Below are positions 50,373 through 60,993 of a stretch of DNA of 64,000 nt, piece by piece. The stretch comes from Oscillospiraceae bacterium. GTDB lineage: Bacteria > Bacillota_A > Clostridia > Oscillospirales > Oscillospiraceae. Where the stretch lies: positions 1 to 64,000 of the forward strand of contig JAFUES010000030.1 of the NCBI GenBank assembly GCA_017470325.1, read 5' to 3'. The first letter of the stretch is position 1, and the number at the start of each line of letters is the position of its first letter. The position numbers and the translations under genes are program-made. The notes under the pieces are model-generated. The model was not told the origin of the DNA and searched no databases. It saw only the letters and a program-made list of their open reading frames with translations.

Positions 50373-51025
50373 ACCTGCTGATCGACGGCCTGCCTGAGGA
50401 CGTCGAGATCGGCGGCCAGACGGTCAAGATCGAGACCGGCTTCCGGACCGGGATCCTCTTCGAGGAGATGATCCGGGACGTCACCCTCTCGGACACCGAG
50501 AAGATCCAGACGGCGCTGGGGCTTTACTTCCCCGGCGTGTATTTTGACGGGATCGAGGTGATCCAGGAGGCGCTGGACCGTCTTTTCTGGTTTTACCGCT
50601 GCGGCGAGGAGCCGCAAGAGATGACCGGCTCCGAAGAAGACGCCGAAGAAGGCGGAGGAAACGACAACCCGCCCTTCTCGTATGAGTACGACGCGGACTA
50701 TATCTACGCCGCGTTCCTTCAGGCCTACAAGATAGACCTGGCACGCCATTCTCTCCACTGGTGGCAGTTTCGAGCTCTGTTCCGGGCACTGCCCGAGGAC
50801 ACCCAGATCATGAAGATCATCGGCTACCGGACCATGAAGATCCCGGCCAAATTGCCGAAGGAGCAAAAACAACATTATCAGCGCATGAAGCGCATATACA
50901 GGCTCCCTCAATCTGAGGACAGACAACAGCTCGAAAGTGACCTCTCTGCTCTGCTTATGAACGGAGGCAACCCCTCCGCCCTATTGAATGGAGGAAGAGA
51001 GTCATGGCATCAGACGGAACCCTAA
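50369..51025 (+). CDS. Gp15-family tail chaperone, copy 2
   Basis: Identical product to 11928-12584, again with a TTG start. Confidence 0.82.
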   Translation: MNLLIDGLPEDVEIGGQTVKIETGFRTGILFEEMIRDVTLSDTEKIQTALGLYFPGVYFDGIEVIQEALDRLFWFYRCGEEPQEMTGSEEDAEEGGGNDNPPFSYEYDADYIYAAFLQAYKIDLARHSLHWWQFRALFRALPEDTQIMKIIGYRTMKIPAKLPKEQKQHYQRMKRIYRLPQSEDRQQLESDLSALLMNGGNPSALLNGGRESWHQTEP

Positions 51026-53892
51026 AATTTGATACTTCGCTGGACACGAGCGGGCTGGAGAAAAGCACCAGCTCGCTCGGCAGCGTCGCCAAGAACGCGC
51101 TGGGCGTGTTCGCTGGCAATCTTATGACGAAGGCCGTGGACGCCGTCGTCAACCTGGGCAAGGAGGCCTTGAACTCTGGCATGTCCTTCGAGACATCCAT
51201 GGCGAAAGTCTCCACGCTCTTCACCGGAACGGACGAGGAGTTCGGGAAGCTCTCGAACACGATCCTGGATCTGTCCTCTGCGACCGGCCTGGCCGCTGAC
51301 GGCCTGGCTGAGGCAGCCTACTCCGCGCTGTCCGCTTCCGTACCTGCTGAGGATCTCGGCTTCACACTGGAGAAGTCCGCGAAGCTGGCCGCTGCTGGCT
51401 TCACTGACGTGGACACGGCCCTCTCGGCTACTGCCAAGACGATGAACGCCTACGGCATGAGCGGCGAGGAGTCCCTGGACAAGGTCCAGAAGGTCCTGAT
51501 CCAGACCCAGAACCTCGGCATCACCACCGTGGGCGAGCTGGGCGCGAGCCTGGCACAGGTCACGCCGACCGCTGCCGCCTTCGGTGTATCGTTTGAACAG
51601 GTCGGCGCCTCCCTGGCCACTATGACGGCACAGGGTACTCCTACAGCACAGGCCACCACTCAGCTGAACAGCTTGATCGCTGAGCTGGGCAAGAACGGCA
51701 CGGTCGCCGCCAAGAACCTCGAAAAGGCTGCCGAGGGCAGCAAGTACGCGGGCATGTCCTTCAACGAGATGATGGACGCGGGCGCGACCCTGGACGAAGT
51801 GCTGGGGATGATGCAGGCATCGGCAGACGCCTCCGGCGTGTCTATGGTCGACATGTTCAGTTCGATCGAGGCAGGCAAGGCGGCCATGTCGATCTTCACC
51901 CAGGAGGGCGAGGTCTTTCACAGCAACCTGGAGCAGATGGGAACGGACGCCGACGTCGTCGGTGACGCCTACGCCAAGGTGAGCGACACGCTGGAGTTCA
52001 AGAGCCAGCAGATCAAGACCAGCCTGAGCAACATCGCCACCAGCCTCTACAGCATGGCAGCGGGACCGCTGGCCGATGCAGCCGACGCGGCTGCCGGAGC
52101 GCTGGCGGAGATCCAGAAGGGCTTCAGCGAGAACGGCCTGGCCGGAGTCGGCGACGCGATCCTCGGCATGATGGAGAGCGCGGCCGAAAAGCTGGAGAAC
52201 TTCGACTGGGAGGGCGCGGCGGACAAGATCGTCGAGAAGATCACCAGCTTCATCGACGGCAACGGCACCGGCCGCTTCCTGGAGACGGCTGGCCGGATCA
52301 TCACCGCCCTGGTGCAGGGCATCGGCAAGGCGCTCCCGAAGCTCCTGCCTGCAATCGTGAAGCTCGTGGCCTACATGGTCACGTCACTGATCAAGCAGAT
52401 CCCGAAGCTCCTCCAGGCCGGTGTGGACCTGGTGAAGGGCATCGTCAACGGCCTGATCTCCGCCCTGCCTAACGTCGGGCAGGCGATCCTGGACATCGGC
52501 CGGGCTATCCTCGACGCCTTCAAGAGCTTCTTCGGTATAGCATCGCCTTCGACGGTGATGGAGGAGCAGGGCAACTTCCTGGTGGAGGGCGTGATCAACG
52601 CGCTGATCGCTCTGCCGGGCAAGATGGCGGAGATTTTCTCCAACGCCCTGAGCAAGCTCCTGGAATGGGGCCAGAATATGCTCCAGTCAGCGGGCACAGC
52701 GATGACCAACATGCTGAGCAGGATCAGCACGGTCGTCAGCCAGCTGCCGGGCAAGGTCTGGACCTTCCTGGTGAATACCGTCACCCGACTGGTCCAGTGG
52801 GGCCAGCAGATGCTCAGCAACGCCTCCACGGCGATGACCAACATGCTGAGCAGGATCAACAGCATAATACAAGAGCTTCCTGGGAAGGTCTGGACGCACC
52901 TGGTCAACACGGTCACTCGACTGGTTCAGTGGGGCCAGCAGATGCTCTCAAACGCGAGCACCGCCATGACCAATATGCTCAGCAAGATCAACTCGATCGT
53001 GCAGGAGCTCCCCGGAAAAATCTGGACGCACCTGGTCAATGCGGTGAACAAGCTGATCGCGTGGGGCCAGCAGATGCTCAGCAACGCCTCCACGGCCATG
53101 AGCAACATGCTCTCGAAGGTGAACAGCATCATCTCCGAACTGCCGGGGAAGATCTGGACGCACCTGGTCAACGCCGTGAACAAGGTCATCAGCTGGGGCC
53201 AGCAGATGGTCTCCAACGCTTCGACCGCTGCCAGCAATATGCTCAGCAAGGTCGCCAGCACGCTCTCACAGCTGCCGGGGAAGGTCTGGGAGTATCTCAG
53301 CAACGCGGCCGCGAAGGTCGTCTCCTGGGGCTCAGATCTGGCCAGCAAGGGCGCACAGGCGGCCAAGCAGCTCTTCGACTCCGTCGTGAACGGGCTGAAG
53401 TCGCTGCCTGACAAGATCAAGGGCATCGGCAGCGACATCGTGAGCGGTCTCTGGAACGGCATCAGCTCCGGCTGGGACTGGCTGAAGAATAAGGTCAGCA
53501 ACCTGGCCACGAGCCTCCTGGACAGTGCCAAGAACGCGCTGGGCATCGGATCCCCGTCCAAGGAGTTCCGGGACGAGGTCGGCCGCTGGCTTCCGCCAGG
53601 CATCAATGAAGGCTTCGAGGACGCAATGCCTCGCGCCATCAGAGACATGAAGGACCAGGCGGCCAAGATGGTCGGCGAGATGCAGACGGCGATCCAGGCA
53701 TCGGCTGGACAGCTGACACTCAACGCGGCCGGACCGGCCAACCTGAGAGCCCTCTCCACAGTCGGCACGATCGTCAACAATGACAACCATGTGGAGCAGG
53801 AGAACACCTACAACGTGCCCGTGGCTACGCCGTCCGAAGTAAGCAAAGCACAGCGCGAGGCGCTGCGGAACATGGTCGGAGGTGTGAAATGA
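51004..53892 (+). CDS. Tail tape measure protein, copy 2 (variant allele)
   Basis: 962 aa, same length and frame as 12563-15451. Differs in repeat unit 1: copy 1 reads AEVFSDALAKLLEWG and SKISTIVSQ, this copy AEIFSNALSKLLEWG and SRISTVVSQ. I count 14 nucleotide substitutions within 52633-52752, about half of them silent, and no indel. The rest of the translation matches copy 1. This is the only allelic difference found between the copies. Confidence 0.96.
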   Translation: MASDGTLKFDTSLDTSGLEKSTSSLGSVAKNALGVFAGNLMTKAVDAVVNLGKEALNSGMSFETSMAKVSTLFTGTDEEFGKLSNTILDLSSATGLAADGLAEAAYSALSASVPAEDLGFTLEKSAKLAAAGFTDVDTALSATAKTMNAYGMSGEESLDKVQKVLIQTQNLGITTVGELGASLAQVTPTAAAFGVSFEQVGASLATMTAQGTPTAQATTQLNSLIAELGKNGTVAAKNLEKAAEGSKYAGMSFNEMMDAGATLDEVLGMMQASADASGVSMVDMFSSIEAGKAAMSIFTQEGEVFHSNLEQMGTDADVVGDAYAKVSDTLEFKSQQIKTSLSNIATSLYSMAAGPLADAADAAAGALAEIQKGFSENGLAGVGDAILGMMESAAEKLENFDWEGAADKIVEKITSFIDGNGTGRFLETAGRIITALVQGIGKALPKLLPAIVKLVAYMVTSLIKQIPKLLQAGVDLVKGIVNGLISALPNVGQAILDIGRAILDAFKSFFGIASPSTVMEEQGNFLVEGVINALIALPGKMAEIFSNALSKLLEWGQNMLQSAGTAMTNMLSRISTVVSQLPGKVWTFLVNTVTRLVQWGQQMLSNASTAMTNMLSRINSIIQELPGKVWTHLVNTVTRLVQWGQQMLSNASTAMTNMLSKINSIVQELPGKIWTHLVNAVNKLIAWGQQMLSNASTAMSNMLSKVNSIISELPGKIWTHLVNAVNKVISWGQQMVSNASTAASNMLSKVASTLSQLPGKVWEYLSNAAAKVVSWGSDLASKGAQAAKQLFDSVVNGLKSLPDKIKGIGSDIVSGLWNGISSGWDWLKNKVSNLATSLLDSAKNALGIGSPSKEFRDEVGRWLPPGINEGFEDAMPRAIRDMKDQAAKMVGEMQTAIQASAGQLTLNAAGPANLRALSTVGTIVNNDNHVEQENTYNVPVATPSEVSKAQREALRNMVGGVK
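52613..53331 (+). repeat. 132-bp tandem repeats in tape measure gene, copy 2
   Basis: Same 132-bp array as 14172-14890; the first unit carries the variant patch. Confidence 0.93.
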
Positions 53893-54806
53893 CAAAAAAC
53901 ACAATAACCATAGAGCTGACCTGCAACGGCAAGACGCTCCGGATGGGTCCAGGCGAGGACATTGACATCACAGCAGTGACCGGCCTGGAGTCCTCAGAGC
54001 TTGACATCAGCACATCAGACAACGCCCTGGTTGACGGGGCGAGCGTTGACGGCAAGAAGATCAAGCCGAGGCCCATCCACATCGAGGCCAGCTTCAGGAG
54101 CGACAAAAACAACCCGGAGAACCGCGCCAAGGTGATCCAGTTCTTCAACCCTAAGTACACCGGCAAGGCCCTGATCACCAACATGGGCGTGAGCCGTAAC
54201 ATCGAGTACGAGCTGGAGGGCTGGACCTTCGCCACGATCCGGAACATGGACAACAAGCTGAGGATCCTGGTGGACCTACTCTGCCCGGATCCCTACATGC
54301 TCAACGTCGATAACTTCGGCAAGAACATGGCCAACATCTCGGCGCTCTTCGCCTTCCCTTGGAGAGTGCTCAGCACCCGCGCCATGAACAAGCTGGACTA
54401 CCCGGAGGAAGCCAGAGGGCTGATGCTGGGCGGCATGACGATGGGCTACCGCACACTATACAAGGAGGTCGTGCTGGCCAACGATGGGGACGTTCCGACA
54501 GGCGTCCAGATCCAGTTCGTGGCCACCCGTGGATCAGTAACGAACCCGAAGATCACGAACACCGGCACCGGCCAATACATGAGGGTCAACGTGGTCATGC
54601 AGCAGGGTGACATCCTGCTGATCGACACGAACGACAGGCACCAGGTCATCACGCTGAACGGCGTCAACTACTACCAGCACATCGACCGCAAGAGCGAGCC
54701 CTTCAAGCTCGCCGTGGGCGACAATTATCTGGAGTATGATGCAGACGAGAACTACACCAACCTGGACGTCAACCTCTTCTATACGCCGAAGTATCTGGGG
54801 GTGTAG
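53889..54806 (+). CDS. Distal tail protein, copy 2
   Basis: Identical product to 15448-16365. Confidence 0.88.
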   Translation: MTKNTITIELTCNGKTLRMGPGEDIDITAVTGLESSELDISTSDNALVDGASVDGKKIKPRPIHIEASFRSDKNNPENRAKVIQFFNPKYTGKALITNMGVSRNIEYELEGWTFATIRNMDNKLRILVDLLCPDPYMLNVDNFGKNMANISALFAFPWRVLSTRAMNKLDYPEEARGLMLGGMTMGYRTLYKEVVLANDGDVPTGVQIQFVATRGSVTNPKITNTGTGQYMRVNVVMQQGDILLIDTNDRHQVITLNGVNYYQHIDRKSEPFKLAVGDNYLEYDADENYTNLDVNLFYTPKYLGV

Positions 54807-54809
54807 CCT

Positions 54810-55919
54810 ATGAATTTAATCATACTCGATGAAAATTTTGACACGCTGGGCATCGTCAGCGTGTTCAACACAATGATCTGGGACCGGAGGTACTACGCCC
54901 CCGGTCTCTTCGAGTTATACACTCCCGCCGAGTTCTTTGAGCTCATGAACACCGGCCGCTACCTCTACCGGAGCGACCGGACGGATCTCGGCGTGATCCG
55001 CGAGGTCAACTTCGCCCGGGACGCAAAGGGGGCGAGGACTGCATACTGCAAGGGCTATTTTGCCGAGGAACTGCTCAACAACCGCGTGATCGACACCCAG
55101 GTGAACATCACCGGCACGCCTGAGGCTATCGGCCGCCAGCTGGTCCAGAAGTTTGTGATCAGCCCGTCCGTGGCCAACAGGAAGATCGCCGGGATCCAGC
55201 TGGGATCCACGCACGGCCTCGGCGAGAGCGTCACGGTGACGGCCACCGGCGACCGCCTGGGCGACAAGCTCTACGAGATCGAGCAGACCCAGGAGCTCAG
55301 CCACCGGCTGATCTATGACTACCTGGCCAACACCCTCAGCTTCGAGCTCTGGCAGGGCAAAGACCGAAGAGACACCCAGGAGGTGAACAGCTGGGCCATC
55401 TTCTCCGACAGCTTCTACAACGTGAAGAACGCGGTCTATGACAGGGACGAGTCGGACTGCAAGAACTTCGCCTACGTCGCCGGAGAAGGAGAAGGCACGG
55501 CCAGAACCATCGTGCAGGTGGACATCCGGGAGAGCCAGGCGGAAGAGCGCCGGGAGCTATGGGTCGATGCAAGAGACCTCCAGAGTCGCTACACCGACGA
55601 CGGAGGGACGGAGCACTCCTACACGGCCGCCCAGTATCAGGCGCTGCTCAGGCAGAGAGGCCTGGAGAAGCTGGCCGAGTACGAAAAGATCGAGACGGTC
55701 AACAGCGACGTGGATCCGGACGCCAACCTGGTCTATATGACAGACTTCGACCTGGGAGATCTATGCACCTATCGTTACACGGACGTCGGGATCGAGACGA
55801 TCAAACGGATCACCGAGATCCAGGAGGTTTACGAAGGCAGCAAGCAGACGCTCAGCGTGATCTTCGGGACCGGGGCGATGACGTCCATCAAAAAGTTAAT
55901 AAAAAGGGAGGCATCATGA
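54810..55919 (+). CDS. Tail-associated hub protein, copy 2
   Basis: Identical product to 16369-17478. Confidence 0.82.
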   Translation: MNLIILDENFDTLGIVSVFNTMIWDRRYYAPGLFELYTPAEFFELMNTGRYLYRSDRTDLGVIREVNFARDAKGARTAYCKGYFAEELLNNRVIDTQVNITGTPEAIGRQLVQKFVISPSVANRKIAGIQLGSTHGLGESVTVTATGDRLGDKLYEIEQTQELSHRLIYDYLANTLSFELWQGKDRRDTQEVNSWAIFSDSFYNVKNAVYDRDESDCKNFAYVAGEGEGTARTIVQVDIRESQAEERRELWVDARDLQSRYTDDGGTEHSYTAAQYQALLRQRGLEKLAEYEKIETVNSDVDPDANLVYMTDFDLGDLCTYRYTDVGIETIKRITEIQEVYEGSKQTLSVIFGTGAMTSIKKLIKREAS

Positions 55920-55920
55920 T

Positions 55921-56898
55921 ATGGCTATGAGATACGGCTATTTTGACTCCGAGATCACCGGAGTCGACTCCGAAGGTATGCCGATCTTCGACCGGGCGGA
56001 AACGTCGGAACTCTTCCGGCTTCTGTTCGCGAAGCTGCTCACCAACGGAGTGCTGGCCAAGCCTGCGGACTGCTTTCAAGTCATCGCCGGGGACTCCGGC
56101 CTGACCGTGAAAGTCCGCCCCGGCTTCGGCCTGATCAACGGTGCCTTCGCCTATGACGCGGCGGAGGCCACCTACGAGCTGGAAGCAGCTCCAACACAGT
56201 ACAGCAGGATCGACCGCGTCGTCCTGCGCGTCAACTACAGAGACCGGCTCTGCGAGATCATCATCAAGACCGGCGCGGCAGCGTCCTCACCGGTCGCTCC
56301 GGAACTGATCCGCCCGGCGAGCGGCGACTACTATGAGCTGAGCCTGGCGACGATCAGGATCAGCACCAACATGGCGACGATCACCCAGAGCGTGATCACG
56401 GACACGAGAGCCGACAGCTCTGTCTGCGGCTACATCACCCAGTTCATTGACAGCATCGACACGGAGGTCTTCTTCGCTCAGTTCGAGGCCTTCTATGCTG
56501 AGTTCGTGGACAAGTCCAACGCCAGCTATGACCAGTTCCTGGAGCTGGCCCAGCAGTCATACGACGGCTACACGGCCACGATCAACACCTACATCACGGA
56601 GCTGGAGAACAAGGGCAACAGCGACCTGGCTGACATCACAGCCGCGCTGAAGGAGTTCCAGCGGACCAGCCAGAACGAGTTCAACGCCTGGTTCGCTTCG
56701 GTAAAGGATCTCCTGGACGAAGACATCGCCGGGAAGCTGGTCAACATCACCGACGACCACGAGGAGCGCCTCACCCTGGCGGAGTACATGGCCATCCACA
56801 ACGACTACTTCGCGCCGCTGCGGGATGACGATGGCAACATGATCCTGGACGACGACGGCAAGGTAGTCATGGTCGACTGGAAATACAAATACGCATAA
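55921..56898 (+). CDS. Baseplate upper / tail fibre protein, copy 2
   Basis: Identical product to 17480-18457. Confidence 0.75.
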   Translation: MAMRYGYFDSEITGVDSEGMPIFDRAETSELFRLLFAKLLTNGVLAKPADCFQVIAGDSGLTVKVRPGFGLINGAFAYDAAEATYELEAAPTQYSRIDRVVLRVNYRDRLCEIIIKTGAAASSPVAPELIRPASGDYYELSLATIRISTNMATITQSVITDTRADSSVCGYITQFIDSIDTEVFFAQFEAFYAEFVDKSNASYDQFLELAQQSYDGYTATINTYITELENKGNSDLADITAALKEFQRTSQNEFNAWFASVKDLLDEDIAGKLVNITDDHEERLTLAEYMAIHNDYFAPLRDDDGNMILDDDGKVVMVDWKYKYA

Positions 56899-56913
56899 AG
56901 GAAGGAGAAAACC

Positions 56914-57885
56914 ATGCAAATTGACATTGAAAACGGCAGACGCTTCAACGAAGAGCCCGCGATCGAGGCGGTCTCCAGCGGCGCGGACATCGTCCTCGTC
57001 CGTCTGGCGGATGGCACCGGCGTCAAGGCTCTGCCTCTCTCGGCTCTGAAGGAGTTCATCGGCGGAGATCTATCCACCCTGAACACTGAGGACAAAGAGA
57101 GCCTGATCGGGGCGATCAATGAGATCTTCGGCAAGACCGAAGAGAACACCATCAGCATCGAGACAATCGACGGGCTGATCAAAGCGCTCAAAGCGGACGG
57201 CGCGGCTCGCGCCAACTCCATGCCCTTCGAGCATGATCTCGGCACCAGCTTCACGGCTGAGCAATCTGCTGACATCAGGGCGGGCAAGTTCGACAAAGTC
57301 CGCACGGGTGGCTACTGGACGATCAACGGCAGAAAGTACTGGGCGGGCCATGCTGACTATCGTCTCCACTGCGGAGACACTGAGCTGACCACTCACCACA
57401 TGCTGGTCTTCCCGGACAAGGCGCTCTATAACGGCGTCATGAACGACACCAACGTCACGACCGGCTCCTACTTCGGCAGCAAGATGAAGACGAGCGGCCT
57501 GGATGAAGCTCTGGCCACCATCAAGGCGGACTTCGGCGCGGATCACATCCTCAACCATCGCGTGCTGCTGGCCAATGCCGTCGCCAACGGCATGAGCTCC
57601 GGCTGGGCATGGCAGGACAGCCAGATCGACCTCATGAATGAGCACATGGTCTACGGGTCCTATGCCTGGGGCGGAGGAGCACAGAACGGCTACGACACCG
57701 GAGCGGACAAGACCCAGCTCGCGCTCTTCCAGGCGCGTCCGGATCTGATCTGCAATAGACAGAACTGGTGGCTCCGTGATGTTCGGTCGGCGCCGTATTT
57801 CTGCACCGTCGCCACCCGTGGCGCTGCCGACTCCTGGAACGCCTCGAACTCCTTCGGCGTCCGCCCGGCTTTCCTGATCTATTGA
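56914..57885 (+). CDS. DGR target protein 1, copy 2
   Basis: Identical product to 18473-19444, including the VR1-encoded residues. Confidence 0.93.
   Translation: MQIDIENGRRFNEEPAIEAVSSGADIVLVRLADGTGVKALPLSALKEFIGGDLSTLNTEDKESLIGAINEIFGKTEENTISIETIDGLIKALKADGAARANSMPFEHDLGTSFTAEQSADIRAGKFDKVRTGGYWTINGRKYWAGHADYRLHCGDTELTTHHMLVFPDKALYNGVMNDTNVTTGSYFGSKMKTSGLDEALATIKADFGADHILNHRVLLANAVANGMSSGWAWQDSQIDLMNEHMVYGSYAWGGGAQNGYDTGADKTQLALFQARPDLICNRQNWWLRDVRSAPYFCTVATRGAADSWNASNSFGVRPAFLIY
57779..57874 (+). repeat. Variable repeat 1, copy 2
   Basis: Base-for-base the same as 19338-19433, so the hypervariable site did not differ between the copies. Confidence 0.96.
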
Positions 57886-57894
57886 TCAACTATC

Positions 57895-57915
57895 CCCGGG
57901 CCCTTGTGGCCCGGG
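57895..57915 (+). promoter_or_regulatory. Post-VR1 hairpin, copy 2
   Basis: Same stem and CTTGT loop as 19454-19474. Confidence 0.85.
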
Positions 57916-57936
57916 ATGATAAGGAGATAACCAAGC

Positions 57937-58482
57937 ATGTCAGACATCCCAAAGAGCGAGCGCTCGGAGTCACAGCTCCGGGCTCAGCACATGATTTACA
58001 ACATCAGAAAACGGATCACTGCCGAGCTGATGGCCACCTTCGGCTACAGTCAGAAACGCTTCGAGAAGCACATCAAGGCCGTGACCGCCTATGTTGTGGA
58101 TGATGAAGAGCGGGAAGAACTGGCCAAGAAGATCCGGGAACAGGAGGAAGACTTCAACCTCTGGTTCATCCAGCAGGAGCGGTCGAGAGTGCTCACCTTC
58201 TGCCAGGACATCAGTGTCCACATGAGAGCAGCCAACACAATCTGGCCAGACTACTGGCCAGAGTTTGAGGAGAGGCGCCTCCAGTGGGACAAGGCAATGG
58301 AGAACTGCAACATGCTCCAGGACGAGCTGCAATATATCGCAGAGGTCCTTCCGGCAGATAAAAACAAGTACACCGGCATCGTGCTGGAGATAGAGCATCT
58401 GTTCAACACGATCAAGAGCCTGCGGCAGTCTGACAACCGTTTTAAGAAGCATTTGAAAGGACCAAAACGCAACAGCGGGTGA
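57937..58482 (+). CDS. Candidate DGR accessory protein, copy 2
   Basis: Identical product to 19496-20041. Confidence 0.7.
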   Translation: MSDIPKSERSESQLRAQHMIYNIRKRITAELMATFGYSQKRFEKHIKAVTAYVVDDEEREELAKKIREQEEDFNLWFIQQERSRVLTFCQDISVHMRAANTIWPDYWPEFEERRLQWDKAMENCNMLQDELQYIAEVLPADKNKYTGIVLEIEHLFNTIKSLRQSDNRFKKHLKGPKRNSG

Positions 58483-58490
58483 CTCTTGCT

Positions 58491-58586
58491 ATGTTCAGTC
58501 AGCGACGAATTTCTGCAACGTCAACAACAATGGCAATGCCAACAACTGGAACGCCTCGAACTCCATCGGCGTCCGCCCGGATTTCA
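58491..58586 (+). repeat. DGR template repeat, copy 2
   Basis: Same sequence as 20050-20145. Confidence 0.95.
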
Positions 58587-58724
58587 CAACCGTGCATCCT
58601 ATCGAGCTGGATCTCGCGCACGGCAATGGGAAAGGAAGGGTCATCCGTTCGGCAGCTATGCCGATAAATACCAACCACGACGTGGCCGGTTACGATCGCT
58701 GTCACTATTGCGTGGTTTATTTTT

Positions 58725-60023
58725 ATGAACAAATTGTATGATGCAAACCTGATCTACGATGCAGGCACCAAGGCTATGCAGGGCAGCCGCTTCAAGTACA
58801 AGACCCAACTGTATGAGATGACTCAGCTGCTCCAGACAGCCAAGATCCAGGACGAGATCATGCGCGGCACCTACAAACCAGCACCCGGCGCAAAATTCCC
58901 GATCAATGAGCGGGGACACAGCCGGTACATCACCAGCAACATCATGAGAGACAAGGCGGTCAATCATCTGCTATGCGATGAAGTGATCAGCCCGTCGATC
59001 CACAAATATCTGGCCTATACCAACAGCGCAAGCCAGAAGGGCAAGGGCGTCAGCTTCCACCGGAGACACTTCGAGGAAGATCTGCACCACTACTACATGA
59101 AAACCGGCAGCAATGAGGGCTGGGTGCTCTTCATTGACTTCTCCGGTTACTATGGCAACATCCGGCACGAGCCGATCCTGAGAACTCTCGACTATTTCAT
59201 CCGGAGGGAGCAGGATCCAGACGTCGCCCAGGTGGCCATGGAGCTGATCGGTGACATCTTCACGACCTTCGAGATGGACGTCTCGCGCTTCTCTGATGAG
59301 GAGATCGCCGAGCTCTACCACGGCAAAGTCGATCCGATGATGAACCGCTTCGCGGATCCGGAGACGCTGACCGGCGAGAAAATGCTCAGGAAGGGCGTCG
59401 ACATAGGGAACCAAGTCTCCCAGGACGTCGGCATCATTCACCCGTACCGGATCGACAACTACATCTCGATCGTGATGGGCTGCCACTTCTTCGGAAGATA
59501 TACGGACGACACGCATGTGATCAGCGACAGCAAGGAACTCCTGCTGGCTGTCCTGGATGGCGTGAGAAAGATCGCCAAAGAGTACGGCATCATTATCAAC
59601 GAAAAGAAGACCCGGATCTGCAAGCTGTCCGGCTTCTACCGCTACCTGCAGATCGGCTACTCTCTGACAGACACCGGCAGGGTGATCCGAAAGATCAACC
59701 CGAAGAGCGTCACCAGAGAACGCCGCAAGCTGAAGGCCTACAAGCGGAAGCTCGACGCCGGGGCCATGACCTACGAGGAGATCGAGAACTCCTTCAAGTC
59801 CTGGCTGGGCGGCAACTGGAAGCGCATGTCGCGCCAACAGATCAGCAACCTAAGCCTGCTATTCTATCAACTGTTTGAAAGGAGACCAACATGGAAAAAA
59901 GGACATGGACGATTACGCTGGCTGATGGGACAGCCCTGGAGGGACTCGACCTCAACGGCAACAACTACATCAGCAGCAAGAAGATCACCGAGGACGTCTT
60001 CGACGACAACCTCGGCGTCGTAA
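58725..60023 (+). CDS. DGR reverse transcriptase, copy 2
   Basis: Identical product to 20284-21582 (GNQVSQ, YTDD), with the same overlap into the next gene. Confidence 0.95.
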   Translation: MNKLYDANLIYDAGTKAMQGSRFKYKTQLYEMTQLLQTAKIQDEIMRGTYKPAPGAKFPINERGHSRYITSNIMRDKAVNHLLCDEVISPSIHKYLAYTNSASQKGKGVSFHRRHFEEDLHHYYMKTGSNEGWVLFIDFSGYYGNIRHEPILRTLDYFIRREQDPDVAQVAMELIGDIFTTFEMDVSRFSDEEIAELYHGKVDPMMNRFADPETLTGEKMLRKGVDIGNQVSQDVGIIHPYRIDNYISIVMGCHFFGRYTDDTHVISDSKELLLAVLDGVRKIAKEYGIIINEKKTRICKLSGFYRYLQIGYSLTDTGRVIRKINPKSVTRERRKLKAYKRKLDAGAMTYEEIENSFKSWLGGNWKRMSRQQISNLSLLFYQLFERRPTWKKGHGRLRWLMGQPWRDSTSTATTTSAARRSPRTSSTTTSAS

Positions 60024-60208
60024 CAATCAGCGACGGCGAGCATGAGGAAGTACATGAGAACATGGCGCTCGTCCAGATCACTAAGGTCGGGGCGAAGTAC
60101 TGGTTCATCCTGCGCGATCTCACAGCTCAGGAGATCGCGGATCTGAGGACCCAGGCCAACATCGAGTACATCGCGATGATGGCCGACATTGATCTGGAGG
60201 AGGTATAA
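59891..60208 (+). CDS. Hypothetical protein after reverse transcriptase, copy 2
   Basis: Identical product to 21450-21767. Confidence 0.72.
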   Translation: MEKRTWTITLADGTALEGLDLNGNNYISSKKITEDVFDDNLGVVTISDGEHEEVHENMALVQITKVGAKYWFILRDLTAQEIADLRTQANIEYIAMMADIDLEEV

Positions 60209-60212
60209 AACC

Positions 60213-60404
60213 ATGGCAAAGACAGAACACAGTAAGAACTTCGACAAGGTGAAGAAGTACTACAAGGCAGGCGTCTGGAATGAGGCCCGCGTCCGCAACG
60301 CCGTGACCAATCCGGCCAGCAACCCGTGGATTACGGATGCCGAGTACGAGGAGATCACCGGCCAGCCTTATGACACCACCGAAGAGGAGACTCCGGAGGA
60401 ATAA
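60213..60404 (+). CDS. XkdX-like small protein, copy 2
   Basis: Identical product to 21772-21963. Confidence 0.82.
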   Translation: MAKTEHSKNFDKVKKYYKAGVWNEARVRNAVTNPASNPWITDAEYEEITGQPYDTTEEETPEE

Positions 60405-60419
60405 CTCCGGGGCCTTTTT
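60393..60419 (+). terminator. Weak terminator-like hairpin, copy 2
   Basis: Same as 21952-21978. Confidence 0.45.
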
Positions 60420-60431
60420 ATGGAGGACATC

Positions 60432-60758
60432 ATGAACGAAACAATTTTAATTGCATTGATCACCGCCCTGACATCCAGCGGGGCGTGTTCAATAATCCTC
60501 TACCTGATCCAACGGCACGACCAGAAGAAGGACAAAGGCGACGAGCAGAACAAGCTCCAGAGCGACATGCTCATGGGGCTGGGGCATGATCGGATCGTCT
60601 ACCTCGGCGGGCAGTACATCGACAGGGGCTACATCACCCAGGACGAGTACGAAAACCTGCACGACTACCTCTACAAGCCCTACATCGCGCTGGGAGGCAA
60701 TGGCACGGCCAAGAAGGTCATGGCAGAGGTCGAGAAGCTACCACTGCACAAAAACTAA
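60432..60758 (+). CDS. Small membrane-anchored lysis-cassette protein, copy 2
   Basis: Identical product to 21991-22317. Confidence 0.75.
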   Translation: MNETILIALITALTSSGACSIILYLIQRHDQKKDKGDEQNKLQSDMLMGLGHDRIVYLGGQYIDRGYITQDEYENLHDYLYKPYIALGGNGTAKKVMAEVEKLPLHKN

Positions 60759-60771
60759 GGAGGACAGAACC

Positions 60772-60993
60772 ATGCAGAAAATCGACTGGATCAGAAAACT
60801 CACGAGCCGGAAGTTCTGGCTCAGCGTCGCGTCGTTCGCGGCCATGCTGATCGTCGCCCTGGGAGGCAGCGAGAACACGGCCCAGCAGATCACCGCCCTC
60901 ATCATGGCCGGAGCCACGGTAATCGGCTATGTGCTCGGCGAGGGTCTCGCGGATGCGGGAAACAAACCGAACGAGGACGGGACGGATCAGTGA
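60772..60993 (+). CDS. Holin, copy 2
   Basis: Identical product to 22331-22552. Confidence 0.85.
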   Translation: MQKIDWIRKLTSRKFWLSVASFAAMLIVALGGSENTAQQITALIMAGATVIGYVLGEGLADAGNKPNEDGTDQ